From UBA6168 sp964508135 (GTDB lineage Bacteria > Bacteroidota > Bacteroidia > Chitinophagales > Saprospiraceae), in assembly GCA_964508135.1 (NCBI GenBank), contig CAZDSU010000033.1, positions 7,280-71,279 of the forward strand: DNA of 64,000 nt, written 5' to 3'. The position numbers and the translations under genes are program-made. The notes under the pieces are model-generated. The model was not told the DNA's origin and ran no database searches. It saw only the letters and a list, made by a program, of their open reading frames with translations. Of this stretch, positions 1 through 7,603 are shown one piece after another; position 1 is the stretch's first letter; the number at the start of each line of letters is the position of its first letter.

Positions 1-405
1 CTTCCAGAAGCCGATGCCGTATTTGTTGGAAATGGAGGCGAGGAAATCGAACACTTCCTTGTTTTTGTCGAGCGAGTTAGCGAGGTCGGTCTTAGCGCCG
101 TCCTTTGCCAGAATCAAGTGGTCGCAGTGTACGGTGCTGGGCACGGCGGTTCTCGTCTTGCCGCACATGTCGAACTGGAGCAGTGCCATCTGCGCCGTGG
201 CGTCCTGCATGGCCACCCGGTCAGGGGAAAAGAATACATAGTCTTCGCCCCGCTTGTAGTCGGCCATTGGCGACTCTTGGTGCAGGTGCGAGAAGAGTAT
301 TTTTTCGGTGAGGGTCAATGGGCGGCCCAACACGCTGCGGGCTTCCTGGAGCTTCGCCGGAAGTCCAGCGTAGAGCTTTTGTATCAAATCGAGGTCGAAA
401 ACCAT
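1..405 (-). CDS. acnA: Aconitate hydratase, N-terminal part (cut by window edge)
   Basis: Aconitase interconverts citrate and isocitrate in the TCA cycle, using a [4Fe-4S] cluster. Only the first 135 residues are present; the gene runs off the left edge. They show the mitochondrial-type aconitase N-terminus: GRPLTLTEKILFSHL near residue 28, a DRVAMQDATAQMALLQF segment, then VPSTVHCDHLI and NKEVFDFL followed by NKYGIGFWK at the edge. The cluster cysteines would lie outside the window. The ATG at 403-405 is chosen because the family normally begins MVFDLD-like here. A TACATTTG box about 57 bases upstream on the same strand is a plausible promoter. The type is inferred from these motifs; the family assignment is secure. 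Confidence 0.9.
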   Translation of the reverse strand, partial: MVFDLDLIQKLYAGLPAKLQEARSVLGRPLTLTEKILFSHLHQESPMADYKRGEDYVFFSPDRVAMQDATAQMALLQFDMCGKTRTAVPSTVHCDHLILAKDGAKTDLANSLDKNKEVFDFLASISNKYGIGFWK

Positions 406-461
406 GTTGTTGCGGTTTTTATTTTGGTGATAATATGCGGTGAAAGGCGTTTTTGGGAGCG

Positions 462-469
462 CAAATGTA
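462..469 (-). promoter_or_regulatory. -7 box of the aconitase gene
   Basis: On the minus strand this reads TACATTTG followed by CG, an exact match to the Bacteroidota -7 consensus TAnnTTTG. It lies about 57 bases before the aconitase ATG. A clear TTTG at the -33 position is not visible. Confidence 0.5.
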
Positions 470-584
470 GCTGTTTAACCACTAAAACAGGCGATTGTTG
501 AGGATAAAATGCAGTGTAAAAAGGCCAAAACAAATTAGGCTTCGGTAAAAAAGGAATTTCGCTAATTTGGCGCACTTATTCCTT

Positions 585-681
585 GGTTGATAAGGGTTGA
601 TAAAAGGTTGATAAGGGTTGATGGAGGTCTGCGTTATGCGAGCTATCAACACTTATCAACCTCATCAACCCTTATCAACCC
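585..681. repeat. Large word-built inverted repeat in front of a start codon
   Basis: The left arm (585-624) is made of the words GGTTGATAAGGGTTGAT, repeated with a four-base spacer. The right arm (643-681) is the near-perfect reverse complement, separated by an 18-base loop. Arms of about 38 bases pair with a few mismatches. The right arm ends 13 bases before the ATG at 695, so a transcript entering the next gene would carry a long hairpin in its leader. A related structure lies at 39727-39814, also directly before a start codon. Confidence 0.8.
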
Positions 682-694
682 AAAAAATTCAACA

Positions 695-1747
695 ATGAAA
701 AACATCAAAGGCCCCGCCATCTTCTTGGCACAATTCATGGGCGACCAAGCACCGTTCAACTCCCTCGAAAGCATCTGCACGTGGGCGGCCAGCCTCGGCT
801 ACATCGGTGTTCAAATCCCCACTTGGGACAGCCGCCTGATTGACCTCGAAAAAGCCGCCAATAGCAAAATATACTGCGACGACCTCAAAGGCCGTGTCGA
901 AGCTTGTGGCGTCCAAATCACCGAACTTTCGACCCACCTGCAAGGCCAGCTCGTGGCCGTGCATCCCGCCTATGACCTCGGATTCGACGTGTTTGCGCCA
1001 GCCGAATGTCGCAACAACCCCGCCGCCCGCACCGAATGGGCCGTGCAACAACTGAAATGGGCTGCCAAGGCCAGCCGCAACCTCGGCATTGATGTCCATG
1101 CGACGTTCAGCGGGGCGCTGCTATGGCACACGATTTATCCTTGGCCGCAGCGCCCCCAAGGCCTCGTGGACACGGGCTTCGGCGAATTGGCCAAGCGCTG
1201 GCTACCCATCCTCAATGCCTTCGACGAGGTGGGCGTTGACCTCTGCTACGAAATCCACCCCGGCGAAGACCTGCACGATGGCGTCACCTTCGAGCGCTTC
1301 CGGGAGGCCACGGGCAACCACAAGCGGGTGAACATCCTATACGACCCCAGCCACTTCGTGCTGCAACAGCTTGATTATCTGGCGTACATTGATATTTACC
1401 ATGAATTCATCAAGATGTTCCATGTGAAGGATGCCGAGTTCAATGCGACCGGAAGGAGCGGCGTTTACGGCGGCTATCAGGGCTGGATTGACCGCCCCGG
1501 CCGCTTCCGCTCGCTCGGCGATGGGCAGGTGGATTTCATCTCCATTTTCTCGAAATTGGCGCAATACGACTACGATGGCTGGGCGGTGCTGGAATGGGAA
1601 TGCTGCATCAAGGACGCCGAACAGGGCGCTGCCGAAGGTGCGCCGTACATCGAAAACCATATCATCAAGGTGACGGAGCGGGCGTTTGACGACTTCGCTG
1701 GCGGCAAGCCGGACGAGGAGTTGAACAGGAGGATGCTGGGGCTGTAG
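695..1747 (+). CDS. Sugar phosphate isomerase/epimerase (TIM-barrel, xylose isomerase-like)
   Basis: This 350-residue protein belongs to the AP-endonuclease-2/xylose-isomerase-like TIM-barrel family, whose members isomerise or epimerise sugars or hydrolyse related substrates with a bound divalent metal. Family signs are LGYIGVQIPTWD near residue 38, CYEIHPGEDLHDG (metal-ligand Glu and His) around 180, ILYDPSHFVLQ around 214, KMFHVKDAEF around 239 and WAVLEWECC near 300. These give the usual E/D/H/E metal set. The frame is open from 587, but the ATG at 695 fits the family start; the upstream part is encoded by the inverted repeat. The gene stands alone on this strand. The substrate cannot be read from the sequence. 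Confidence 0.85.
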   Translation: MKNIKGPAIFLAQFMGDQAPFNSLESICTWAASLGYIGVQIPTWDSRLIDLEKAANSKIYCDDLKGRVEACGVQITELSTHLQGQLVAVHPAYDLGFDVFAPAECRNNPAARTEWAVQQLKWAAKASRNLGIDVHATFSGALLWHTIYPWPQRPQGLVDTGFGELAKRWLPILNAFDEVGVDLCYEIHPGEDLHDGVTFERFREATGNHKRVNILYDPSHFVLQQLDYLAYIDIYHEFIKMFHVKDAEFNATGRSGVYGGYQGWIDRPGRFRSLGDGQVDFISIFSKLAQYDYDGWAVLEWECCIKDAEQGAAEGAPYIENHIIKVTERAFDDFAGGKPDEELNRRMLGL

Positions 1748-1782
1748 ATTTTGGAACGCTGATTCGTTTCCGCTAAACAACA

Positions 1783-1834
1783 ATTGGAACACGGGCGACG
1801 CGGGTGCGGCGGATTTTGGACGGATTTTTTCTCG
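1783..1834 (+). repeat. Element-flanking repeat, copy A
   Basis: About 52 bases beginning AATTGGAACACGGGCGACG and ending in GGACGGATTTTTTCTCG. It is similar to copy B just downstream, and its reverse complement matches copy C beyond the pseudogene. Such repeats commonly flank GxxExxY genes in Bacteroidota; that link is from memory of the family. Confidence 0.7.
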
Positions 1835-1882
1835 TTTTACGACAACGATGGCAAACGAATCAGATTTGCTTATTTGGCAATA

Positions 1883-1934
1883 AATGGAACATGGGCGATA
1901 CGGATACGCTGGGTTTTGGAGGGATTTTTTCGGT
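1883..1934 (+). repeat. Element-flanking repeat, copy B
   Basis: Second copy of the 52-base repeat, starting AATGGAACATGGGCGATACG and ending GGGATTTTTTCGG. It is in the same orientation as copy A and ends 15 bases before the pseudogene start. Confidence 0.7.
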
Positions 1935-1949
1935 CAAAACTCAACTGCT

Positions 1950-2349
1950 ATGTTACTACACCAAGAACTTACGGAGCAAATTTTAGATGCCTTTTATGAG
2001 GTTTAAAATGAGCTTGGCTATGGCTTTTTGGAAAAAGTTTATCAGAATGCTTTGTACTTTGAGCTAAAAGGATAGGGGTTTCGATGCAATTCCTCAAAGA
2101 AGGTGTGCGGTACATTACAAGACAAGGGAGGTCGGCGAGTATTTTACTGACATTATCGTCAACAACTTGATAATCATTGAGTTCAAGGCTTGTGAAACCA
2201 TTCGGGATGAGCAAGAGCTACAACTTCAGAATTACTTGAAAGCCAGTGATTTGGAAGTTGGCTTTGTCTTGAACTTTGGAAAAGAGCCTGAGTTTTCAAG
2301 GAAAATATTTACGAACGACCGTAAAAACATCCGCAAAAAGAAGATGTGA
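1950..2349 (+). pseudogene. Decayed GxxExxY protein (PD-(D/E)xK-type small nuclease-like)
   Basis: The reading frame gives the family start MLLHQELTEQILDAFYEV, then a TAA stop where the family continues as NELGYGFLEKVYQNALYFEL. A TAG stop follows, and then a frameshift after GFRC. Beyond the shift the frame resumes as HYKTREVGEYFTDIIV, IIIEFKACETI and LQNYLKASDLEVGFVLNFG, ending RKKKM. The D...EFKA pair is the PD-(D/E)xK-like core. Two nonsense codons and one frameshift mean no full-length product. The intact family is about 125-130 residues and of unknown function. Matching repeats on both sides suggest that gene and repeats formed one unit. Confidence 0.85.
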
Positions 2350-2376
2350 ACCAATTTAACCTGTATTGTTTAATCT

Positions 2377-2428
2377 CGAAAAAATCCGTTCAAAATCCGT
2401 CGCATCCGTGTAGTCCGTGTTCCCATTA
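2377..2428 (-). repeat. Element-flanking repeat, copy C (inverted)
   Basis: Read on the minus strand it is AATGGGAACACGGACTACAC, then GGATGCGACGGATTTTGAAC and GGATTTTTTCG, the same unit as copies A and B. It starts 28 bases after the pseudogene stop, so the pseudogene is bracketed by inverted copies. Confidence 0.75.
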
Positions 2429-2463
2429 TTGTCAAAAGACAAAATGCTGTGTGCCTTCGAGGG

Positions 2464-3759
2464 TTACATCTCCCGATGCTCCACAACCTCATCCGATTCC
2501 ACCAAAAACCTCTCCTCCCCAGGGAAGAATCTCGCCCGTTGGAAATCCTCCCCGGCGAAGCGTTTTACGGCTTCCATGTCCTTCCAATAAGAAATAAAAG
2601 TGTGGCGAGTCACCTCCCCTTCGGTTTCGTGAAAAAACGTGACGCCGAGGTTGCCGGGGGTGGCCGTACAGTTGGCCACACAATTGGATTTGGCAAGGTT
2701 TACATATTCGTCCGTCATGCCAGCGGGTGTGGCACCGTGCCAGATTCGGGCAATGGCAGGCGATGCAATCGGCTGAATATCAACCACTTTCACGGCACCG
2801 ACGGGCGGGAAGCCCAGGACTTCGGAAAAAATATCGGCCTTTTTGAACAATTGAAATTTTTCAAAATACGGAATCTTCGATTTGATGAAAACCACCCCAG
2901 TGAGCATCAGCACGGCCGCAATGAGCGACTGCCCGGTGATTTGTTCGTTGGCCAGCGCCCAACCGAGGAACATGGCTACCACGGGATTGATATAATTGGC
3001 AGTTGCGACCTTATCGGGCGTGGATTTTACGAGAAGGTAATTGAAGGCAGAAAATGAAACCACGGATCCGAAAAATACGAGGTATACCCAAGACCAGCCG
3101 CCCCTGTCTGTGACATTTGCCCATTGAAAATGAAAGGCTTCGCCACTAATGAAGCTCACCAGCAGAAGTACGCCCCCACCAGCCAGCATCTGTATGGCGG
3201 CGCTCTGGAGTTTGTTATCGGGCATGTCCATCTTCGAGAGCTTTACAGAGGCGATGCCCCAAGAAAGGATGCTGACGAAGATAATGCCCAGCCCGAGCAT
3301 GGTTTTGCTGCCGCCAATAAATTGGTCTTGCCCAACGAGGAACGACATGCCAACAATACCCAATAAAGTACCGATGATGCCCGATAAGTTGGGCAATTTT
3401 CCGTGCAATTGCCACATCAGCAAAAGAATGAAAAGCGGCTGAATGGATGCCATCAGTGCCACCATGCCGGAACTGATGTACTGCTCCGACCATACCATGC
3501 CGCCCGTGCCGATGGCCAAGAACATGATGCCAAGTTTAGCGGCGTTTTTCCACTGTGCAGTGGTGGGTTTGCTGCCCCGAAACAACTTGCTTAAGAAGAA
3601 AAGTATAAGACCAGCGGTGGCGAAGCGAGTGCCTGACATGAGCAGCGGCGGAATGTCTTGGATAGCGTACCAATTGGCGAGGTAAGTGGATCCCCAAACG
3701 AAGTAAATGAGGCCAAAACAGATGGGTATTAGCCAAGTATCTTTCATTAAATGCTTCAT
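2464..3759 (-). CDS. EamA/DMT-family transporter fused to an ABM-like C-terminal domain
   Basis: 431 residues. Residues 8-295 form a drug/metabolite transporter with two EamA repeats (about 10-142 and 155-293) and ten predicted membrane helices. The first helix region has the typical YFVWGSTYLA. A linker (296-335) leads to a soluble domain, residues 336-431, with ARIWHG, then TPGNLGV, SYWKDMEAVKRFAGEDFQRA and ERFLVE, which resembles stand-alone antibiotic-biosynthesis-monooxygenase (ABM)-type proteins. The whole is one uninterrupted frame. EamA proteins usually end near residue 300, so the extra domain is unusual. A second ATG lies 12 bases inside the start. The transport substrate and the role of the tail are unknown. 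Confidence 0.85.
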   Translation of the reverse strand: MKHLMKDTWLIPICFGLIYFVWGSTYLANWYAIQDIPPLLMSGTRFATAGLILFFLSKLFRGSKPTTAQWKNAAKLGIMFLAIGTGGMVWSEQYISSGMVALMASIQPLFILLLMWQLHGKLPNLSGIIGTLLGIVGMSFLVGQDQFIGGSKTMLGLGIIFVSILSWGIASVKLSKMDMPDNKLQSAAIQMLAGGGVLLLVSFISGEAFHFQWANVTDRGGWSWVYLVFFGSVVSFSAFNYLLVKSTPDKVATANYINPVVAMFLGWALANEQITGQSLIAAVLMLTGVVFIKSKIPYFEKFQLFKKADIFSEVLGFPPVGAVKVVDIQPIASPAIARIWHGATPAGMTDEYVNLAKSNCVANCTATPGNLGVTFFHETEGEVTRHTFISYWKDMEAVKRFAGEDFQRARFFPGEERFLVESDEVVEHREM

Positions 3760-3788
3760 AACGGCAAGACATTCTTCAGTGTGTTCCT

Positions 3789-3825
3789 AAAAAAGCAAAA
3801 GTGCCAAGGAAAAGTTCCAAGGCAC
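3789..3825 (-). terminator. Intrinsic terminator of the sigma-factor gene
   Basis: A stem of GTGCC and GGAA paired to TTCC and GGCAC with a two-base internal bulge occupies 3801-3825. On the minus strand it is followed by TTTTGCTTTTTT. It lies 51 bases past the stop of the sigma-factor gene and ends that transcript before the transporter gene. Confidence 0.7.
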
Positions 3826-3875
3826 CTGCTCTTAACGCTATGTTGATTCTCTTTGTTCTAAGAAAAAAGTGCGGT

Positions 3876-4391
3876 TTAAGCGGCCTTCACCCTTGAAGCG
3901 TCCTCGTACATTTTTTGGAGCTTGCGACGGGCGAAGAAGATGCGGCTCTTGATAGTGCCGAGTGGCGCATCCAGCTTTTCAGCGATCTCGTCGTACTTGT
4001 AGCCCTTGTAGGCCATCCAAAATGGGCGTTTGAAGTCTTCGGGCAGGGCGCTCACCATTTTGAGCAGTTCCTTGTAAGCCATCATTCCCTCGCCGTCGTT
4101 TTCGATGCCAGGGCCGCCGGAGTTGAGGTAGTAGTTGTTGGGGGTTTGGTCGAGAATGACGCCCCTGCGTACCTTCTTCCGGTAGTTGTTGATGAAGATG
4201 TTGCGCATGATAGTTACTGCCCAAGCCTTGAAGTTGGTGTCGGGCGTGTACTTGTCTGCGTTGGAAATGATGCGGTACGAGGTGTCCTGATACAGGTCGT
4301 TTGCATCGGCCTCGCTGCCGGTAAGCTTCAGGGAAAAGGCCCTGAGCGAAGGAGTGATTTTGGTTAACTGACTATAGATGCTTGATTCCAT
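3876..4391 (-). CDS. ECF-type RNA polymerase sigma factor
   Basis: 171 residues, the usual size for an ECF (group 4) sigma factor, which directs RNA polymerase to a small regulon. Region 2 covers about residues 10-80, with LTGSEADANDLYQDT and FKAWAVTIMRNIFINNYRK. Region 4 covers about 113-165, with ALPEDFKRPFWMAYKGYKYDEIAEKL and GTIKSRIFFARRKLQKM as the helix-turn-helix. No anti-sigma gene is next to it; the downstream gene, after a terminator, is a transporter. A good promoter lies upstream in the AT-rich gap shared with the divergent XRE regulator. Its signal and targets are not visible. Confidence 0.92.
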   Translation of the reverse strand: MESSIYSQLTKITPSLRAFSLKLTGSEADANDLYQDTSYRIISNADKYTPDTNFKAWAVTIMRNIFINNYRKKVRRGVILDQTPNNYYLNSGGPGIENDGEGMMAYKELLKMVSALPEDFKRPFWMAYKGYKYDEIAEKLDAPLGTIKSRIFFARRKLQKMYEDASRVKAA

Positions 4392-4436
4392 GACGGGTAA
4401 TTTTCGGTGAACAGGTGATTTTGTAATTATTTTTTA

Positions 4437-4468
4437 CAAAAGTACAATCAGGCGGAATTTTTTGCAAA
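4437..4468 (-). promoter_or_regulatory. Promoter of the sigma-factor gene
   Basis: On the minus strand TTTG (4468-4465) is followed after 20 bases by TACTTTTG (4444-4437). Both match the Bacteroidota consensus TTTG-N19-TAnnTTTG. The box is 45 bases before the ATG. Confidence 0.6.
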
Positions 4469-4664
4469 CGTTTTTTTCTATTTAGACACAATCTTGACAT
4501 TTTTAATACTCTCTTAACAGTTTTGGGGGTCGTTTAAACTTTCGCAATGTCAATGCTGTTTACAATCCGCCGCCAAATATGAAACTTGGTCTGGTTTTTT
4601 GTAAAACTTATCTACAAAACGCAGGAAATAATAGAACTTCGTAAATACAAGCCAGGATTGCCCT

Positions 4665-5216
4665 ATGATGGATTTTTTAAAAAATGACAGCGGTTTCTGC
4701 CTTGCAGAGAATTTGAGGTCGCTCCGCAAGCGCATGAAATGGAGCCAAGAAGAGCTTGCCGACAAGGTTGGTCTGAACCGTGGCAACATTGCCTCTTACG
4801 AGAACGGCACCGCCGAGCCGAGAATCTGCAACCTCGTCAAGATTGCCCACCTCTTCAATATCCCCGTATTTACACTAACACACAGTAACTTAAAAGAAGA
4901 ACCCGCCATCGAGGAGGCTATCCTCCAGCAACGAAACGGCTTCGCACAGCCAGGTCCCGACATGCTTGCTCATTTCTTGAGGGAGGCCGGGGATTTCCAA
5001 CAGGCCATCAAGGGGCTGCACTGCCTCTTCCGGCTCAAAACCAAGAACGTTACCGAACTCCCCGATGAAGCGCTTTATCTCAAAGAACAATTTGAGCAAC
5101 TCTACGGCCTGTCGGAACAATTGATGTCCTCCCACATGGAACTGTTGGCCATCGTCAAGGAAAAATGCCCAACCCATGGGCAGGCTGAGGGCGACAAACC
5201 GACCACAATGGCCTAA
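4665..5216 (+). CDS. XRE-family helix-turn-helix transcriptional regulator
   Basis: 183 residues. Residues 15-70 form a lambda-repressor/Xre-type helix-turn-helix: LRSLRKRMKWSQEELADKVG, then LNRGNIASYENGTAEPRICN and LVKIAHLFNIPV. The remaining 110 residues are helical and acidic with no domain I recognise, and may serve for oligomerisation or sensing. The gene is divergent from the ECF sigma factor across a 273-base AT-rich gap that probably holds both promoters. An adjacent ATG (4668) is an equally good start. A FemAB/GNAT-like gene follows in the same direction after 51 bases and may be co-transcribed. Confidence 0.88.
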   Translation: MMDFLKNDSGFCLAENLRSLRKRMKWSQEELADKVGLNRGNIASYENGTAEPRICNLVKIAHLFNIPVFTLTHSNLKEEPAIEEAILQQRNGFAQPGPDMLAHFLREAGDFQQAIKGLHCLFRLKTKNVTELPDEALYLKEQFEQLYGLSEQLMSSHMELLAIVKEKCPTHGQAEGDKPTTMA

Positions 5217-5267
5217 ATTCATTAAAAAAACAGGCTGTTACAATCTTTAAGCAATAACATTGCGGGA

Positions 5268-6257
5268 ATGTTCAATTGTGCCATGGAAACCATCCAACAA
5301 TCTGGCCATACGACCGAATTGCTTGAACGGGGCCAAATCGAAGACACGGTTTGGAACGCCTTCATAGCCCGATCGCCACAGGCTGCGCCTTATGGCTGCA
5401 CTTGGTATTTGGATGTGGTGTGGCCTGGCTGGAAAGCCATCGTCGTGATGGAAAAGGGCAAGATGCTCGCCGCCCTACCCCTCAAAATTTCCAAAAAACA
5501 TGGCATTCACTATGTGTTCAACCCGCCGCTCTGCCAGTATGTCGGCCTTTTTTTTGGTGAAATAGAAAAGAAAAACGCCACGCTCACTTTTGCCCTAAAA
5601 AAGCGGCTGGTGAAGGCCCTCGTTGAGGCAATACCAAGCGAGGTGAAGGTGTTCAACCTGAAATTTTCGCCCGAATTCGACTACCCGCTGCCCTTCCACT
5701 GGGCGGGCTATGAGCTGCACTCCCGCTACTCGTACTGGCTTGACAATCAGGAAGATAAATCGCTCTTGTTCAAAAATTTCGAGGAGCGCACCCGCACCTA
5801 TATTAACAAGGCGGTGAAAACGGGCCTCACCGTTCAGCCCGTAGAAAACATCGAGGCCATCATCGGGCTGGCCACCAACCGAGGCGCCTACCCGCTGGAC
5901 GAGGCGCTCTTGAAAAAGCTCTGGGACGCATTGCGCCAGCAAAAAACAGGAACAGCGCTGGAGGTTCGGGACGTAAGTGGGAAGCTTCACGCTGGGCTGG
6001 TTTACCAACAGTTTCAGCACAAAACAATCCACCTGTTCAGTGCCTTTGATGCCGAACTTGGCAGTCAGGGCGGCATGTCACTCGCCATCTGGAAGAGCAT
6101 CGAGGTGGCGGGGCCGGAGGTCAAATTGATTGACTTTGAAGGCTCGATGCTGGAGCCGGTGGAGAACTTCTTCCGGGGCTTTGGTACCCGGCCCGTCCCT
6201 TATTTGCAAATAAAGAAAAACACGTTTCCCAAGCCTGTCCGGTGGTTGATTGAATAA
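5268..6257 (+). CDS. GNAT/FemAB-like acyltransferase-fold protein
   Basis: 329 residues with no signal peptide. The N-terminal half has TVWNAFIARSPQAAPYGCTW and YLDVVWPGWKAIVV, the second half a FEERTRTYINKAVKTGL segment and LHAGLVYQQF followed by LFSAFDAELGSQGGMSLAIW. This is the pattern of Bacteroidota proteins with a double GNAT fold related to FemA/FemB. FemAB proteins transfer aminoacyl groups to peptidoglycan precursors; whether this one does is unknown. An alternative start is the ATG at 5283, 15 bases inside, and may be the true one since neither start has a ribosome-binding site. It follows the XRE regulator gene. Confidence 0.65.
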   Translation: MFNCAMETIQQSGHTTELLERGQIEDTVWNAFIARSPQAAPYGCTWYLDVVWPGWKAIVVMEKGKMLAALPLKISKKHGIHYVFNPPLCQYVGLFFGEIEKKNATLTFALKKRLVKALVEAIPSEVKVFNLKFSPEFDYPLPFHWAGYELHSRYSYWLDNQEDKSLLFKNFEERTRTYINKAVKTGLTVQPVENIEAIIGLATNRGAYPLDEALLKKLWDALRQQKTGTALEVRDVSGKLHAGLVYQQFQHKTIHLFSAFDAELGSQGGMSLAIWKSIEVAGPEVKLIDFEGSMLEPVENFFRGFGTRPVPYLQIKKNTFPKPVRWLIE

Positions 6258-6512
6258 AGCCTGCGTTTGCGGCACAATTATCGTTATTTCCTATCTTCGC
6301 AAATCACCACAAAATATTGTCCTCCCGACATTTGCGGAATATTTGCACCTCCCTTCAAATTCTTACACTAATTTTGTTTCCTCACACAAGCAACGGGGAA
6401 ACCCAGCAGAAAAAAAATCCAATAAACAACCGGGACCTATTGAAAGCATCTCCTTGATTTTGGTCTTTCGACCTGGGGAGCGTATTGTGTACCTTGAACA
6501 TTCATTTTTGCT

Positions 6513-7550
6513 ATGAAAAAAGCAGTTTTACATTCGGTTTTTTTGTTGGTGGCAAATGTGCTGGCCGCCCAGGTCAACATTAACAATGTGCTACTGGAAA
6601 GCAATCCTTTCCTCTGCCAGCCGGGTGTGGTGAACAAGTCGCCGAGCAAGGGCGCTTCGTTCAGCTACGCCTTGAATCCAGACTATAAAATGCTATCGCC
6701 AAATGCGGAAAAACCAACGGAAGTGCGCCGCAACGAGCGCTTTGAGACCCGCCTGAAAATCCCGCTGGTTTCGAGTCCCAAACTGAAAGTCATGCTTGGC
6801 CTTGAACATACCCTGGAGCGCTACCACTTCCTCGACATTGACCCAGACAACTATCCACTGTTCAAGCATCTCAACGAAACTGACCTCAAAAACACAGGCA
6901 TTTCCGCCAGTTTTTTCCGTCCAATTAACCATAAATATTATGCTTCCATGCGGTTGAGCGCCAATTGGCAAGGTGATTACAGCGCCTTCGCTACCACGGA
7001 CAGCCGATACGCCGTGTACCGCCTAACAGGCGTATTTGGGGTGAAAAAACGGGATAACCTGGAGTACGGAGCGGGCATCTTGTTGAACAAAGGATACCGT
7101 GGCAATTCCATCGTGCCTTTCGGTTTTTACAACCAAACTTTCAACGACCACTGGGGCGTGGAGGCGGTGCTGCCCAGCAGCTTGAAGCTCCGCTACAATT
7201 TCAGTGAGAGTCGGCTCGCCATGTTTGGCACCGAGTTTAACAGCCAAAACTATGCGCTTAACGTGAAAGTGCCGACGACCGTGAACATGACCAAGGATGA
7301 ACTTTACCACTTCCGCCGTGCCTCTTTTGATGTCGTAGGCATCTTTTACCAGCGCCTTAGTGGCTGGACGTGGCTCCAGGTCAAGGCGGGCTATGCTTTT
7401 GACAACAAATCCGACGCCCGTGACCTGCCTCGCAGACTCACGCACGACCTCAAGCCGTCCGGCAGTGCCATCGGCGTGATCAGTTTTTTCATTTCGCCAC
7501 CCAAACAGTGCGTTGACAGGGCTAGCACTCAAGTGCCCGGTGGGCTTTAA
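6513..7550 (+). CDS. Exported outer-membrane beta-barrel-like protein (hypothetical)
   Basis: 345 residues starting with a signal peptide (MKKAVLHSVFLLVANVLAAQ, cleavage after about residue 20). The mature part is rich in alternating hydrophobic and polar strands with many aromatic residues (LEHTLERYHFLDID, YYASMRLSANWQGD, LEYGAGILLNKGYRG, YHFRRASFDVVGIF), as expected for an outer-membrane barrel. It resembles the DUF6268 group of Bacteroidota outer-membrane proteins, but that is a weak resemblance judged by eye. The 255 bases upstream contain no gene. The gene is convergent with riboflavin synthase across a long hairpin. Confidence 0.65.
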   Translation: MKKAVLHSVFLLVANVLAAQVNINNVLLESNPFLCQPGVVNKSPSKGASFSYALNPDYKMLSPNAEKPTEVRRNERFETRLKIPLVSSPKLKVMLGLEHTLERYHFLDIDPDNYPLFKHLNETDLKNTGISASFFRPINHKYYASMRLSANWQGDYSAFATTDSRYAVYRLTGVFGVKKRDNLEYGAGILLNKGYRGNSIVPFGFYNQTFNDHWGVEAVLPSSLKLRYNFSESRLAMFGTEFNSQNYALNVKVPTTVNMTKDELYHFRRASFDVVGIFYQRLSGWTWLQVKAGYAFDNKSDARDLPRRLTHDLKPSGSAIGVISFFISPPKQCVDRASTQVPGGL

Positions 7551-7558
7551 GAAATTAT

Positions 7559-7603
7559 GAAATTGGAAATTGCTCCCACGACATGTGGGCAATTTCCAAT
7601 TTC
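7559..7603. terminator. Hairpin between convergent genes
   Basis: GAAATTGGAAATTGC (7559-7573) pairs exactly with GCAATTTCCAATTTC (7589-7603), and CCCAC pairs with GTGGG inside. The roughly 20-bp stem sits between the outer-membrane protein stop (7550) and the riboflavin synthase stop (7604). It is followed by more copies of the word AATTTCC. It may act as a bidirectional terminator, although it lacks a U-tract. Confidence 0.6.

Noticed and set aside
587..694. Longer N-terminus for the sugar isomerase-like protein
   Set aside because: The extra codons come from the inverted repeat and match no family start; the ATG at 695 does.
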